Source of the DNA: Populus alba
Taxonomy: Eukaryota; Streptophyta; Magnoliopsida; Malpighiales; Salicaceae
Reading direction: 5' to 3'
DNA length: 64,000 nt
NCBI RefSeq assembly: GCF_005239225.2
Contig: NC_133296.1
Span: forward strand, 4,650,001-4,714,000
A model generated the notes under the pieces. The model did not search any database, was not told where the DNA came from, and worked only from the letters and a program-made list of their open reading frames with translations. Position 1 is the stretch's first letter, and every line of letters begins with the position of its first letter. Both the position numbers and the translations under genes were made by a program. Of the stretch, positions 34,680-46,289 are shown one piece after another.

Positions 34680-37632
34680 GTTGTGGGCGAGGCTATATTT
34701 TTTTTAATATAAAAAAAAAAATTAGATAGTGTTAAGAAAAATCTAAAACTCAAGTTATTAATTTGATTATATTTAATAAATTTAGTTAATTTTATAATAT
34801 GATTAAAGAAAATAACAACGGTAAATAAAATAAACAAAAGCAAATAAATAACAATGATTAATTGCAAAAAAAAAAAAATTGTCAATATTATGAAAAAAAT
34901 ATTATCTTAATATTCTTAAAAGATTTCAATGATTTTATTTGATAATAAAGTAAAAATTAAATAAGAACAGAATAACTCTATAAAAAGCAAAAAATAAATA
35001 AAAAAATAAAAAGCTCAATTCTCATCGAATCAAATGTTAAAGGAATATTAAAAGTTTTGTGAGAACTTCAAGTTAATGATAGGTCGTATCATGTGCTTTT
35101 GAATATTATGCTTTCAAATCAAGAATATCAATATCATTTTATGCACAAAGTGCTTTGACACTCTAAAATAAAGGTTTTGATTCATCAAATCAAATATTGA
35201 AGGAATATCATAACTTTTGAGTCAAAGATTTTGTAGTTGAAACCAAACTCATGGCATTAACAAAGTTTTGATCTTGTTACTCCAAAGCTTGGCATAAAAT
35301 ATTAGTAATTCCTATAATTTGTTTCATCAAATGTAATATGAAATAAAATGCAAAAGATGTTAATGTCAAATAAGTAGCTTTTGCATTATCTTGTTGAGAA
35401 TAATTTGTTCAATATTTAATGATAGTAGTGATAACTTTACAAGATATATTAAACATCCTTAACAAGCTATAAATTTATTGAAAATGAGAACCCCATCAAG
35501 TATCATTGGGTCAATGTAAGGTACCACCGTGATTTGCTCTTTTTAGTGTCTCCATTTCATTTCTTTTACATGAACTATCAATAATATTAATAGTATAAAT
35601 CAAATTTGTAAACAATTGATGTACAAGTTTCACTTCTCTAAAAGCAAAAGTAAAAGTTAATTATAGACAATATACATAATAAACAAAAAAGAAATCTTTA
35701 AGAAACAAAGCTTGGAATCCATTCCAATCTCCTCGAGTATTTCTTGCATCATCATATCATTAACCTCGATTATGTCTTATGAGAATGTCATGATGAGATA
35801 AAATATTGCACACCTTTTATTTTAGAGTCAATGTCATGATATCTTTCATATGCACAACATGGAAAAAATGTTCCTGAATGAAACCATTTTTGTCAATGAA
35901 ATGTAAGGTAATTGCCATTTGTTTCTTCTTCTTCTTTTTTTAATCTCTAGCTTCATCAACAATAATACAAGACTTTAAACCCTCAATCTTATCATGAATC
36001 ACCCTTCGCACATTGCTAGCAATGATACTTAAAATCTCCTTTTAAATTCTACGAGAAATAAATTTATTATTTTGATAGGGAGCATTTCCTAAAACAAGTC
36101 TGCCATGTTTAGCATTATGACTTCCTAGAAGCTTTAAGAATTCAATAAACTACCTTGATTTTTTTAACTATGACTTTCTTTGTGATCTCTAAAGGCACAT
36201 GCTTAAAAAGCTAATTATCAAACAGTATTGATTGTATTTATGAGGTGTAGGAGATTATTCTCAACTTTTTATGATGCTCGCTTATCTATCAAGTACTGTA
36301 TAAATAGTGACTGATTCATTAAATATTCACAACATTTCACTATAATTCTATATATTGAATTTTCCCTCCCAACAAAGCACAAAAAATCCCATCATTTACC
36401 TACCTCCAATTAACAAAGCCTTTAGACACAATCTTTTGGTCTTGACTTTCATGTTGGCTTACCAAAAAGGTAAAAAGACAAACAAATATAGCATTCATTA
36501 CATTTGAGTACTCTAGTTAACTCGAAAATCCTTTAAACCAAGAAGCTTGAAATCAATTATGGTGATTCTCATCTTTTAAAAAAGGATACTCTGAATGCAT
36601 AGATTGGAATGCATCATAAACACAATGAATTTATATTCTTTGGTTAACAAAAATATCCCATGTCATTGGATATATTCATAGATCACGTTCCAAAAAAGTA
36701 ACATTTATTTCTTTATGTTAAATTATTTGACTTTTTGAACGACATTCATTGAGTTTCTCAAATTTAGGAGGAATGAGTTGTCATGTTTAAAGTAGTAACT
36801 ATAACAAATACATTGTTTTTCAAGAGATTGGCATATGGTTTCTTAAAAAAAGATTTTATAGTTATTTGTTATCGCATCTCTACTTTTAAAACTTAATTCA
36901 AGATAGAGTAAACCTAAAACATAATTACTATTAGTTCAAGAATTAATCTTGTAGCTTAATCAAAATCAGAGTGAAACTAATACGTACATTGAATATATGA
37001 TAATTTTCTATATAATTGGTATCATTAAACATTCCGGTAATTAAATCCCTAAAAAATTCAATTTAATATAATTCATTAAAATCCATCAAAACCCAAATGC
37101 AAAAAAAAAAAAAATTAAAAAGGTAAATGTAAGATTCCAAACACCAAAAATTAGAATTACCTTAAATTCTTGTATGGTTAAGTATTTGTTAAGAAAATGG
37201 AGACTATGGATTTCTTTACTTAGTACAAGAGAACAAATCAAAGCAATTAAGGAATTACAAATCACAACCCCTTACAGCCCTTCAAGTTACTGTCACGAGA
37301 GAGAAATAGAGTATTCAGAAATATGATTTGTTAAGATAATCAAAGAGTATCTTTTTCTTTTTTGTTTTTATATTTTATAGTAGAGGATTGAGCTAATTAT
37401 GTGTATTTATTTATTTAAGAATGTTTTATAGTAGGTTAGGCTATCTATTGGCTATTAATTTTTTTTAAGTTAAAAGAGTTTGTGTTTTGGATGGGCTAAT
37501 TAAAAGAGATTTGGGCCCTAAAAGTTTGAAAATTAATCCGAATAATATATGTATTTTTATTTTATTTTATTTTTTAAAGTTTGGGAGTGTCAGGGCAATA
37601 ACAACTTATATTGTAGGTCCACCCCTAATAAA
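34680..37632 (-). mobile_element. Decayed hAT-superfamily DNA transposon (TTF-type)
   Basis: The coding remnant at about 34990-36800 is flanked on the right by TAGGGGTGGACCTACAATATA (minus strand, starting at 37632) and on the left by TTGTGGGCGAGGCTATATTT (about 34681). These are weakly similar and typical in style of hAT ends (TAGGGGCGGA...). No 8-bp target duplication was confirmed, so boundaries are approximate. Confidence 0.5.
34990..36800 (-). pseudogene. hAT transposase, TTF-type zinc-finger/DUF4371 kind, broken
   Basis: Pieces of the protein can be read in order on the minus strand. These are FQASWFKGF (about 36550), a damaged CYLF-type piece (about 36440-36480), VSKGFVNWR (about 36400), MKCCEYLMNQSLFIQ-like (about 36330), CIIVDEARD (about 35950-35975), GFIQEHFFHVVHMKDIMTLT (about 35850-35900), WNGFQALFLKD (about 35700-35730), ETLKRAN and DT*WGSHF (about 35470-35560), then LMKQIMGITNILCQALE (about 35270-35330). 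This is the order of the plant TTF-type/ZMYM1-like hAT transposase. Many in-frame stops and frame changes, and an absent C-terminal dimerisation region, show it is inactive. Confidence 0.8.
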
Positions 37633-38522
37633 TAGATGGATAGATAAATAGAATTATTTTATTTTTTGAAACTTTTAAATGATGAAAAATTGAATTTTAT
37701 GGGAAATTATAGTTTAGTTTAGTTTAGTTTAGTTTAGTTTTGATTCTTTTGAAGCATTGGATAATAATTATTTAAGTCATTGAACTTTTGGAGAAGTGAC
37801 ATATCTATGTCAGTGGCATCTTAAGTTTTGGCCTTTTATAGGTGGTTTGAAAGTCTCTTTGACGGAGGTGAGTGTGAAAGATGAATCTTTTTGTATTTCT
37901 AAAATATATGACCATCTTATTTATACATCCATATTTTATGCAAGCACTAAAAATAATGCCTAAATTAATAGGGTATTTAGGAGTGCAGTTGTTATTTTTT
38001 AAAAAGTATTTTTCTTTTAAAAATTTTAAAAAATAAATTTTAACTAATTTTTGTTTGGACCGCATTGAGACAAGGATTAAATATTTGGACCCGTACTGAA
38101 AAAGCAATGTTGTCTCATTATGGCCAATAGAAAAAGGAAAACATGACGGAGGGAGTCCATCAATGTGAGAAATTAAGCCATCCTTTTGCATGCAGTTGCT
38201 TGCTGGCAATCATTACATGCAACCTCTGTGTACTGATTAGGCTTTACTTTAATTATAAAAAGCATCCACTTTGCTTAAGAGATATTCTAAGATCTAAAAG
38301 AAGTAGATTGAAGAAAACTCACTTGTTTACTCGAATTCTTTTTCCAGACAACAAACATTGGTGTCAGATGATTTTCGGACAAGAATTGATCTTCTTCACG
38401 CAAGTTGTCTAGAGATGATTTTAAAGATGTTTGGAAATATAATTATTATTTTTTAAAAAATATTTTTCATTAAAAATACTTTTCAATTCGTAGTGTCTAT
38501 TCATCTCTCAACCCCTGAACGC
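37633..38522. other. Spacer with simple and MITE-like fragments
   Basis: No supported gene. It contains the AGTTT pentamer run at 37711-37740 and fragments of the poplar-type AT-rich repeat (37975-38060, 38425-38500). Frames at 37805-38412 have no domain. Confidence 0.5.
37711..37740. repeat. (AGTTT)6 microsatellite
   Basis: Six exact AGTTT units. It resembles but is not the plant telomere repeat TTTAGGG, since it lacks the G triplet. Confidence 0.95.
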
Positions 38523-38812
38523 AAGAATTGATTTTCGGACACCAACAGGTGCGTGGCTTAGCGATGGAAGGAAGCAGCTTTCTTTCCTTCGAATCTAGGT
38601 TTGAGTCCTAGTGGGAGTGGGGCTAGAAAGTTTACTCCTTTCCTGTCTCTACTGGGTCCTCCCTTTGCGGTATGTTTGTCACCCCCGCGGTGCCTTACCT
38701 GCTCACTAAGGCTTGCAGGATGTTCAGTGGGCCGTGGGATTAGTCGTGGTGCGTGTAAGCTGGCCCGGACACCCACGTTATCAAAAAAAAAAAAAAAGAA
38801 TTGATTTTCGGA
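38523..38812 (+). mobile_element. tRNA-derived SINE with perfect 17-bp target-site duplication, copy 1
   Basis: The SINE body is 38540-38795, flanked by identical AAGAATTGATTTTCGGA at 38523-38539 and 38796-38812. Box A TGGCTTAGCGATGG is at 38554-38567 and box B GGTTTGAGTCC at 38598-38608, consistent with a tRNA-derived RNA polymerase III promoter. The tail (GCGGTGCCTTACC ... GCAGGATGTTCAGTGGG ... GTGTAAGCTGGCCCGGACAC) ends in an A run. The intact duplication indicates recent insertion. The tail resembles one shared by many flowering-plant SINEs (described as the Angio-domain); this match is from memory. Confidence 0.9.
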
Positions 38813-39779
38813 ACTCCTGAACGTGCTCTAATCAACGCCCGTGAGAGGCTTTCATCTCTTTACTTGCCTGCTGATTAGGATTAAGTTAGATTTGTCTTGA
38901 AAATCCTTACCTTTGGTCTTGATCTTCTTACTTATTATCCTTTTTTTTTTAACTGGGTCTTCATTGTGTCTAGATATTAATAAAATTATCATTATTGTTA
39001 AAAAAGAAAGAAAACACCCCATTGCCTAAATAAAATTGTGATTCTTCTATATAAAACTATTAAAATTCCATGTATTCTATTCTATTTTAATGAATGATGG
39101 TATATTCAGACCAACCTGGCAAGCTCCTTTCATTTTAGCGTCGCAGTGGCCATTTCACTCGTGCTTTCTTGAGGGTCGGATATTTTTTTAATAAAAAATA
39201 AATATATAGACTGTTAAAACATGTTAGATACAAAAAGAATTTTCATTCATAAATTGAAATGAGTATACATACATCTAATTAAATAAGCTGGTATTTAATT
39301 AAAAAATAATTAAGATTAAGATATTTGATCTTGCAACAGAAACCTTGTACTCGGTTGTATTTAATAACTTTATTTTTTAGAATAAATTTTTTATTTAATC
39401 AAACAATTATTCATGCCAATAAAAGGTAAAAGAAAATTATTAGTGGAAATGAATTCAATAAAACAATGAATCCCAACTATCATACAAATCAATGTCGAGT
39501 GGCAAAGTTGAGAAAAGAAAATATTTAAGAAAAAAAATAATCTAAAAAAGGATTTGGATCAATACAAGTTAGCTCACTAGTCCCGTGACCATGGACACAG
39601 GATTTGGATAGCCCCATAAAAAAGAAAATGAGAAAAAAAATAAGATTAATTCTGAAAAAATAAATGTAGGATGAAATTGAAAAAAAATTAATTTTAAAAA
39701 ATAATCTAAATTGCCTCAAAGGTGTTAGTTATATCAACGCACGCATGTACACGTAAATAACTTTTTCTTTTGACTAATA

Positions 39780-40180
39780 TTTATATTTATAAAAGGATCA
39801 ATTTGCCCATTATATAATGTAATTATAACAAGAACAACAAATCAGGAGGAAAAGACCAAAAATAAACCCTATAAGAAAGCTTTAGATATTTTTTTTATCT
39901 CAAGGGCATTTTAATAATTATACTGTACATATTAATATTTTATATTTATAAAAAAAAAATTGCTTTAATGCAATGTAAGTATAAAAAAACAAGTGGAAAA
40001 AACCAAAAATCCCTAATAGAAAGCTTTTAATTTTTTTTTTAATGGCAGTTAAGTAACACTATTGTGCATTAAAAAGGGAAATGTCTATAAAGTCATTATA
40101 TATCAAATCATTTTTTTCTCTTAAGGTTATTTAGTTATTGTATTGTTCCCAAACAATGTAAAAGATTGATCTGACGTCAT
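39780..40180. repeat. Diverged tandem repeat, about 148-bp period
   Basis: AAAAGACCAAAAATAAACCC ... AAGAAAGCTTTAGA ... GGGCATTTTAATAATTATAC (from 39850) returns as AAAAAACCAAAAATCCCTAA ... AGAAAGCTTTTAA ... GGCAGTTAAGTAACACTATT (from 39997). A weaker third unit lies near 40100-40150. Confidence 0.6.
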
Positions 40181-40489
40181 TGAGAGTAATGTGTCCATAT
40201 TAAAAAAAAAAAAATCATTTCCCCTTAAATAATGAGTTTATTTGTTATTTTTCAAAGGGTAAAATGAGATTTTCATTGTGAATTGCTATAGTGAAAACCC
40301 CATTCTATTTAAATTTTGTTAATCATTATTTTTTATTTATTTATCATGATTACTTCATTTAATTAATGTGCTAAATTCATGGAATCCTTTTAGAGGGAAC
40401 ATTATAATGTTACCTCGTGTTATATTGTAAATCAAATTAAATATTTTTAATATAAAAAATAAGACATTATTAACATGTTTTTTAATAAA

Positions 40490-41120
40490 AAAAAAACAAT
40501 TATCATATGTGAGTTAATTCGATATGACCCGATTTACTTGACAAGTCAAAAAAACAATTTGGACAATCGGTAAAAATATATTTTAACTAAAAACAATTCA
40601 AGATATTTAAAAAAAAAAAATACTGAGAGAACAACATGTGAAATTGACCTTGATCATACTAGGTTAACTCACTAAATTTACAACATAATTTATGAAACAT
40701 AATAAACTTATAAAAAGTAAATCAAAATAAATTATAAAACTCATTTCTTAATCAAATCAATGTTCAAATTAAAAATAAATAAATTAAAAAATGATAAAAA
40801 ATAACCTAAGTTAACCCAGACCAACCACTAAACTCGTGATCTAAGTCATGAGATTAGGATAATCTCATAGAAAGCAAATAGAAACAAATTATGATGCCTA
40901 ATTCTCCATCAACTCAATATCTAAAGATGAAATTAGAAAAAAAAAATTAATTAAAAAACCTAGAAAAAAACCGAGACAATTCGTTAAACCAATGACTCGG
41001 GTTGTGAGATCAAGGTAATCTCATAAAAAAATAATTCAAAATAGAATATGAAGCCTAATCCTTAATAAACAAAAAATTAAAGGATAAAATTGAAAAAAAA
41101 AACTAAAACTTTGTTTCAAT
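40490..41120. repeat. Diverged tandem repeat with a conserved small palindrome, about 155-bp period
   Basis: Units start near 40500, 40650, 40805 and 40960. Each carries a (R)GTTAACYCRNNAAA-like phrase and, in two units, a palindromic ATGAGATTAGGATAATCTCA-like segment (about 40849-40868; weaker at about 41008-41027). They are followed by A-rich tracts. Similar words in the other orientation recur at 41640-42045, 42840-43720 and 52590-53370. Confidence 0.6.
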
Positions 41121-41639
41121 GAACTATACCTTATGATGAGATAAATCATAAATTCAACTTCGCCTATTTTTTTGTTAATTAATTAACATGTAATTCATAT
41201 CATGAAAATGAAATCAATTATCAAAACACTTAAATCAAATGGAGTTGGTTTCACTGCAGATTAAACAATGAACCAAGTTAATGTATATATTTTTTTAATC
41301 ATTTGGTTATATGGTTTATATATATAGTCATTTGCTCACAAGCTTCCTGTTGTAACTCAAGTAGTTAGCATGTATTCCTTAAAAATAGTCTTTTTTAAAG
41401 AGAGAGAGAGAGAGAGAGGTTGTTCGCCACCTTATACCAAAAAAAAAAAAAAAATAAACACACATATAAATACACTAAGCATGCGGGCCTCCTCAAGCCT
41501 ATATATCTGGCTCTTTTAGATAGGCACAGTCTAGTAGGTCCTTTTGTTCCTCTTATTTTTAATCTTTTTATATTTTTTTATTGTATTGCATATAATAAAA
41601 TAAAAATATTATTTGACATTATAAAGTCTATAATATAAG

Positions 41640-42045
41640 TCACAAGTTTAACATATTGACTAAATATTAATAAAATAGTTGGGTCTAGATTTTTCAAGTT
41701 TGAGATGTTGAATTGAGTTTTGTTTTTTTATCTATTTTTTACAATTTCATGACTTATTGTAGGTTTTTTTTATTGAATTTTATCATTCACTATTAATTTT
41801 ATGGTAAGCAAAATTTTCTTATTTTTTATAAAATTAATTCGATCCAACATAGTCCATAACTTGGGTCGTAGATTTTGCTGGTTGACTCAATATTAATGAA
41901 AGAGTCGGGTTGGGAGTTTTCAAGTTTGAATTGTTGTATTGAGTTCGATAACAATTCCGAAAAATTTCCAATGGTTTAGATATTATTTTTTGACAATTAT
42001 AAATATTTGGTGGTTCAACTCATAGGGAAAGCGCGAATGATAAAC
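41640..42045. repeat. Two-copy diverged tandem repeat, about 224-bp period
   Basis: TTTTTCAAGTTTGAGATGTTGAATTGAGTT (about 41691) recurs as TTTTCAAGTTTGAATTGTTG-TATTGAGTT (about 41917), with a matching TTGACT-AATATTAATRAAAKAGT phrase just upstream of each. Confidence 0.65.
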
Positions 42046-42839
42046 TAGTTAACAAAAACTAAAAAAGTTGAAAGATTGGTTGTTCATATGAACAATGGCA
42101 AGTTTTGTTATTCTCAAACATTTTTTCTTGCAATCACATCCCTTATGGTCTAATTATATTAAATTAAGCTTTTAATTAAAACACGAATAAAACATATGGC
42201 TCACCTTAAATTCGTGATAATTTTTATTTTAGTCCAAAGTCAATTTTTCAGTTTCCGAGTTAGATAGGGGAGAGAGATAGTTACTAAAAGCAACAAAAAA
42301 AATATTATTGGTTGTTGTTATACTAAGAACAAATATGGTCAAAATTAGTATCAATATGTTCCATTCAATGAGAAAATGGAGATTGAGTTCGATGATGTTG
42401 GGTTTCCCAATAAACATGTCTAAAAATAAAGATTGAGTTATGTTTTGATTTTATAGGTTCGGTTGATTTTGTTTTTTGAATGATTTTGGGGATATTTTGA
42501 GCTTTTGGGTGGTTTAGGAAGATTTTTATGGTGTTTTATTAGGTGTTTTTTGGATTTAAAAAAGGTTAAAAAAAATGGTTTTTCAACCCAAAAATCCTCA
42601 TCTTATGATTTTTCAACCATCACAATAATGGTTGAATTCTGAGCTGAACATAGTAGGTGATATGTTGTCTATTTTTATTTTTATTTTAATAATGGATGGA
42701 TGACATATCATCCACCCCCTTATAATATAAAAGAAATAAATATTCCAAGCAGGGCACAGTAGGCCACACGTTGTCTCGCCTGACACACTGGAATGCTTAG
42801 GGTTACACACTTGACCTTACCTTTAAAAAAAAACTTTTA

Positions 42840-43720
42840 ACATTGGGTTTTTGATTAATTTTAAATATTTTTTTTTGTTAATATTATCCTTTAATATTGA
42901 GATGATTTTGAGTTGGTCTTTATGTTTTTATCATATAACTTTTTTTAAAAAAATGTTAATGACTCATTAGAGTCCATAATTCAGGTCTAACTTAAGTTGA
43001 CTAAAATCGATATAACATATCATCATCTAAATGGTCTTTTCAAAAAAATATGTCATCTTTATTTTTTTTAAAAAAAATCAAATAATTTTTTATTGGTCAT
43101 CTAGATTGCCTAACTCAACCCCACATGCTTGAGCTTTTTTTAAGGTTTTGATATGCTAAACCACTAAGGTCTGCGTGCTTGGCCTATCCTTTTTTTTTTT
43201 TTTTTTTTTTTTATCTTAAAACCTTCAACATTAAGGGTTTTTGATGAATTTTTTTTTTAATTTTATCCTTGATTGGATTTTTATTTTTTTTATCATATAA
43301 TTAAAATATAAATTTTTTTTATCAAACCCATTTAAATCCACAATCCAATCGCAAGTCTAGCGAGTTAACACAACTTAATTGAAATTGATCTAATACATTA
43401 TCGTTTCAATGTTTTAAAAAAAAAAGATGTTAGTTTCATTTTCTTACGTCAAACTCTTTTTTTATCGGTTATCTAAGTTGTTTTTAAACCTGTATTTCTT
43501 GTTTTTTTTATATTATTTTTTTATTATTTTTTTTAAATTTTTAAATAAGCTAAGTCGACTAAATTATTTTAAAGTAATTCTCGCATTATTGGATTGGAAA
43601 CTTGGACTTGATAAGGACACAAATAAAGAGTTTTTAATTCAACTTGCTATTTAATAACAATTGAAAATAATTCAATAGCTTGGATATTTTTTTTATGTTC
43701 AAAAGTTTTTTTAATCCACC
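42840..43720. repeat. Diverged dispersed repeat of the same kind
   Basis: Two stretches (about 42840-43120 and 43200-43500) share TTTGATTAATTTT-like, TTATCCTTKATTG-like, CCAYTTAAATCCACAATYCA-like and TTTTTATYGGTYATCTARR-like phrases with poly-T runs. Identity is low and edges are vague. Confidence 0.45.
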
Positions 43721-44857
43721 CTGCAAACTATTATTAGCTAAACAAATTGATATAACACTAGTCCTAGATGCGTGATAATTTCATAAATTTCTTTGAAGGT
43801 GATCTTCGATAGAAGAAAACGAGAACCCAAAAAACAAGTTTTAAGGCATCTTCAAGGAAGAGTCAAATGAAAAACTAAAAAAGAAAGGACTAGAAAAAGA
43901 AAAGTCAAATATATTTTTATGAAAAAAAAGTTTTAATTGGAATTTTATTAATTAATTACAATTAATAAATATTTTTGTTAATAAAAAATATATTAAAATA
44001 GAATTGACCTTTACAAATGTTTTTTTCTATTGAGGTGCACATATAAAAATCATATTAATAATATTCAAAAAATTATTTTATTAATTTTGCTTTTTCGAAA
44101 TAGCATGCTTGGAATGCTCATTACGTGAAGTGTGGAGAAACGGAATAATACGTATGTTTTTTTTTTTTTTATATATAATTATTTTAATAAATGAAGGAAA
44201 GAGCAAGAAAGGACAGGCTGGCTCAATTTTTCCAAAGGAAAGGCCAACTAATATCCCATCCATCACTCAAAGTCCAGTGCTGACGTGTTATGTCTCATTA
44301 AGTATTGACCAATCACCACCTCAGGAATCTAAAATGACCTCATCCTCTGGCTTTCACTTTTTCTTGTTTTACAATTGTACCCTCCCTCCGCCTTCTAGAT
44401 GTGATGCAGTGAGTTCATTAATTTGGAATTTTTTATTTATATTCTAGCGGTAAAAATCGTAGCTTGTCGAGGAAATTTTTCCTTTTTTTTTAAAAAAAAG
44501 GTAAAATGATTTGTAAATTTGAAATACTCTTTAATATTAATCACACCTTCTAATATCTAACCCTTTTAAGTATCAAGAAAACATTAAAAATTCTTTTCAA
44601 TAGTTAATTGAGGAGACAATACGTCCTAGAGCTTGTTTTTCACTTTTTTTAAGTGGCAATATAAATTTAAATTCAACTATAGAAGTAGTTTTTTTTTTTT
44701 ATTTAACATGTTTTTTTAAAATATTTTTTTACTTGAAAAAAATAAAATAATATTTTTTATATAGTTTTTTTTTTATGATTTTGATAAATAGATGTATAAG
44801 AAAAATCTGAAAAATATTAAAAAAAAACATTCTGCATCGTATTATCAATACACACTA

Positions 44858-45030
44858 AAAAGGTATTTAAGAGTGTAGAAACAATTACTTTTCAAAATAT
44901 TTTTTATTTAAAAATTCATTAAAATAATTTATTTTCAATTTTTTAAAAATAATTTTTGATACTAATATATTAAAATAATTTAAAAATATAAAAAATTTAA
45001 ATAAAAATAATTTAATTTTTAAAAAAACAC
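44858..45030. repeat. Poplar-type AT-rich MITE-like repeat
   Basis: Starts AAAGGTATTTAAGAGTGTAG and continues with AAAATATTTTTTATTTAAAAA and TTTTTGATACTAATATATTAA phrases, as in the element at 33870-34065. Confidence 0.55.
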
Positions 45031-45208
45031 GAATTTCACAAAGTTCCCAAAGATTACTAAAATATACATGATTTATTAATATTTTTAGAAAGAGAAGTAC
45101 GAAATCAAGTTTCAGCAAGAAGTAAAATGCTCAAGAAACAATATAACTTTTATTAAGGATTAGAATAATGATACAATTTAGAGATGCAGAGATCAAAGTA
45201 AAGTAAAA

Positions 45209-45360
45209 TTTATAAGCGTGATTGAAATTGTATTTTTAAAAAATTAAATTTTTTTTATATTTTATATTATTTTAATGTGTTAATATTATTTTTAAAAATT
45301 AAAAAAATATTTTTTTAATATATATTTTTTTTAAAAAAAACTTTAGCTTTAAATTATAAT
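45209..45360. repeat. Poplar-type AT-rich MITE-like repeat
   Basis: Starts GTGATTGAAATTGTATTTTTAA and contains TTATTTTAATGTGTTAATATT. Same kind of sequence as 33870-34065 and 44858-45030. Confidence 0.5.
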
Positions 45361-46149
45361 TATTATCACACATTAGCTTGGACGCTTATTTTGACTTGTC
45401 CACAGTTATCCAATATCCATTGGCTGTGGTGCTAAAAGAACCAACCATGTCGCCATCTATTACGGTCAAATTTCCAAACGAAAGGGATAAGAAAAAATAA
45501 GCATGTGTCTAATTTTGATATCATGAAAAAGAAGAAGTAAAAGGTGCTATTATTTTTTTGTATTTATAATAAAAGAGATTATATTTGAGACAATAATTTC
45601 CTTCAATCTAGATTAAGACAATAATTTATTATTTATTTTAATATATCATACTAATATAAAATATAAAAAATATTAATTAATATATAAATCGATCTAAAAC
45701 TATCTTTTAAGATCGAATAAACAAAAAAGCCTAATAGATTTTAATTCTTCTTGTAATTTTTAATTCTAAATTTGAAAACAGTTAACAAAGAAAAATCATA
45801 TTCTTTATATCATGTTGAAATTTCAAAAGTGAAATGCACCATATGGGATAAAAAAGAGAAAGTAAAAGAGATTAATAAATAAAAATAATGATTTTAAAGT
45901 TACCATAAATTTTCCCATAATAAACTCTCATTACTATGTCACACAAGCCATGTTCTACCAATAAACACATTTATCATAACACCCAACTACCGCTGAAAGG
46001 TACTCAAAGCATCCATTAAACTGTAACTCAAAAAAAAAAATCATAAAATTGCAGATAAAAAAATAAATATAAAAGGGCAAAATGGGCAATGTGATGGAGA
46101 TGTAAATATAAGAAACATTAAGGGCAAATAAACAATGAAACTGCTACAA

Positions 46150-46175
46150 CTCTCTCTCTCTCTCTCTCTCTCTCT
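46150..46175. repeat. (CT)n microsatellite upstream of the BPA1-like gene
   Basis: Thirteen CT dinucleotides, about 115 to 140 bases upstream of the start codon, so probably in the promoter or leader. CT-rich tracts near plant transcription starts are common. Confidence 0.9.
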
Positions 46176-46289
46176 GCACTTCTTGTTCTTTCCTGTCAGG
46201 TGTCTGGCTTCTTTATAGTTAAAACTCCCTCTCTCCTTGTCTCTCTCTCGAGCTGCTAAAAACTGAAGAGAAACAAGCTTGCTACAGCA

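Larger units (their letters stand above)
38813..46149. other. AT-rich repeat-dominated spacer
   Basis: No supported gene over about 7.3 kb. Listed separately are the diverged tandem-repeat blocks. A (GA)n microsatellite lies at 41399-41418. A less AT-rich patch at 44230-44420 and a TTGACT-containing patch at 45370-45480 have no recognised gene. Confidence 0.55.

Noticed and set aside
37711..37740. Interstitial telomere repeat
   Set aside because: The unit is AGTTT, not TTTAGGG.
38554..38608. tRNA gene
   Set aside because: Boxes A and B are present but no cloverleaf with anticodon stem and acceptor stem closes, and the sequence is inside a SINE with target duplication.
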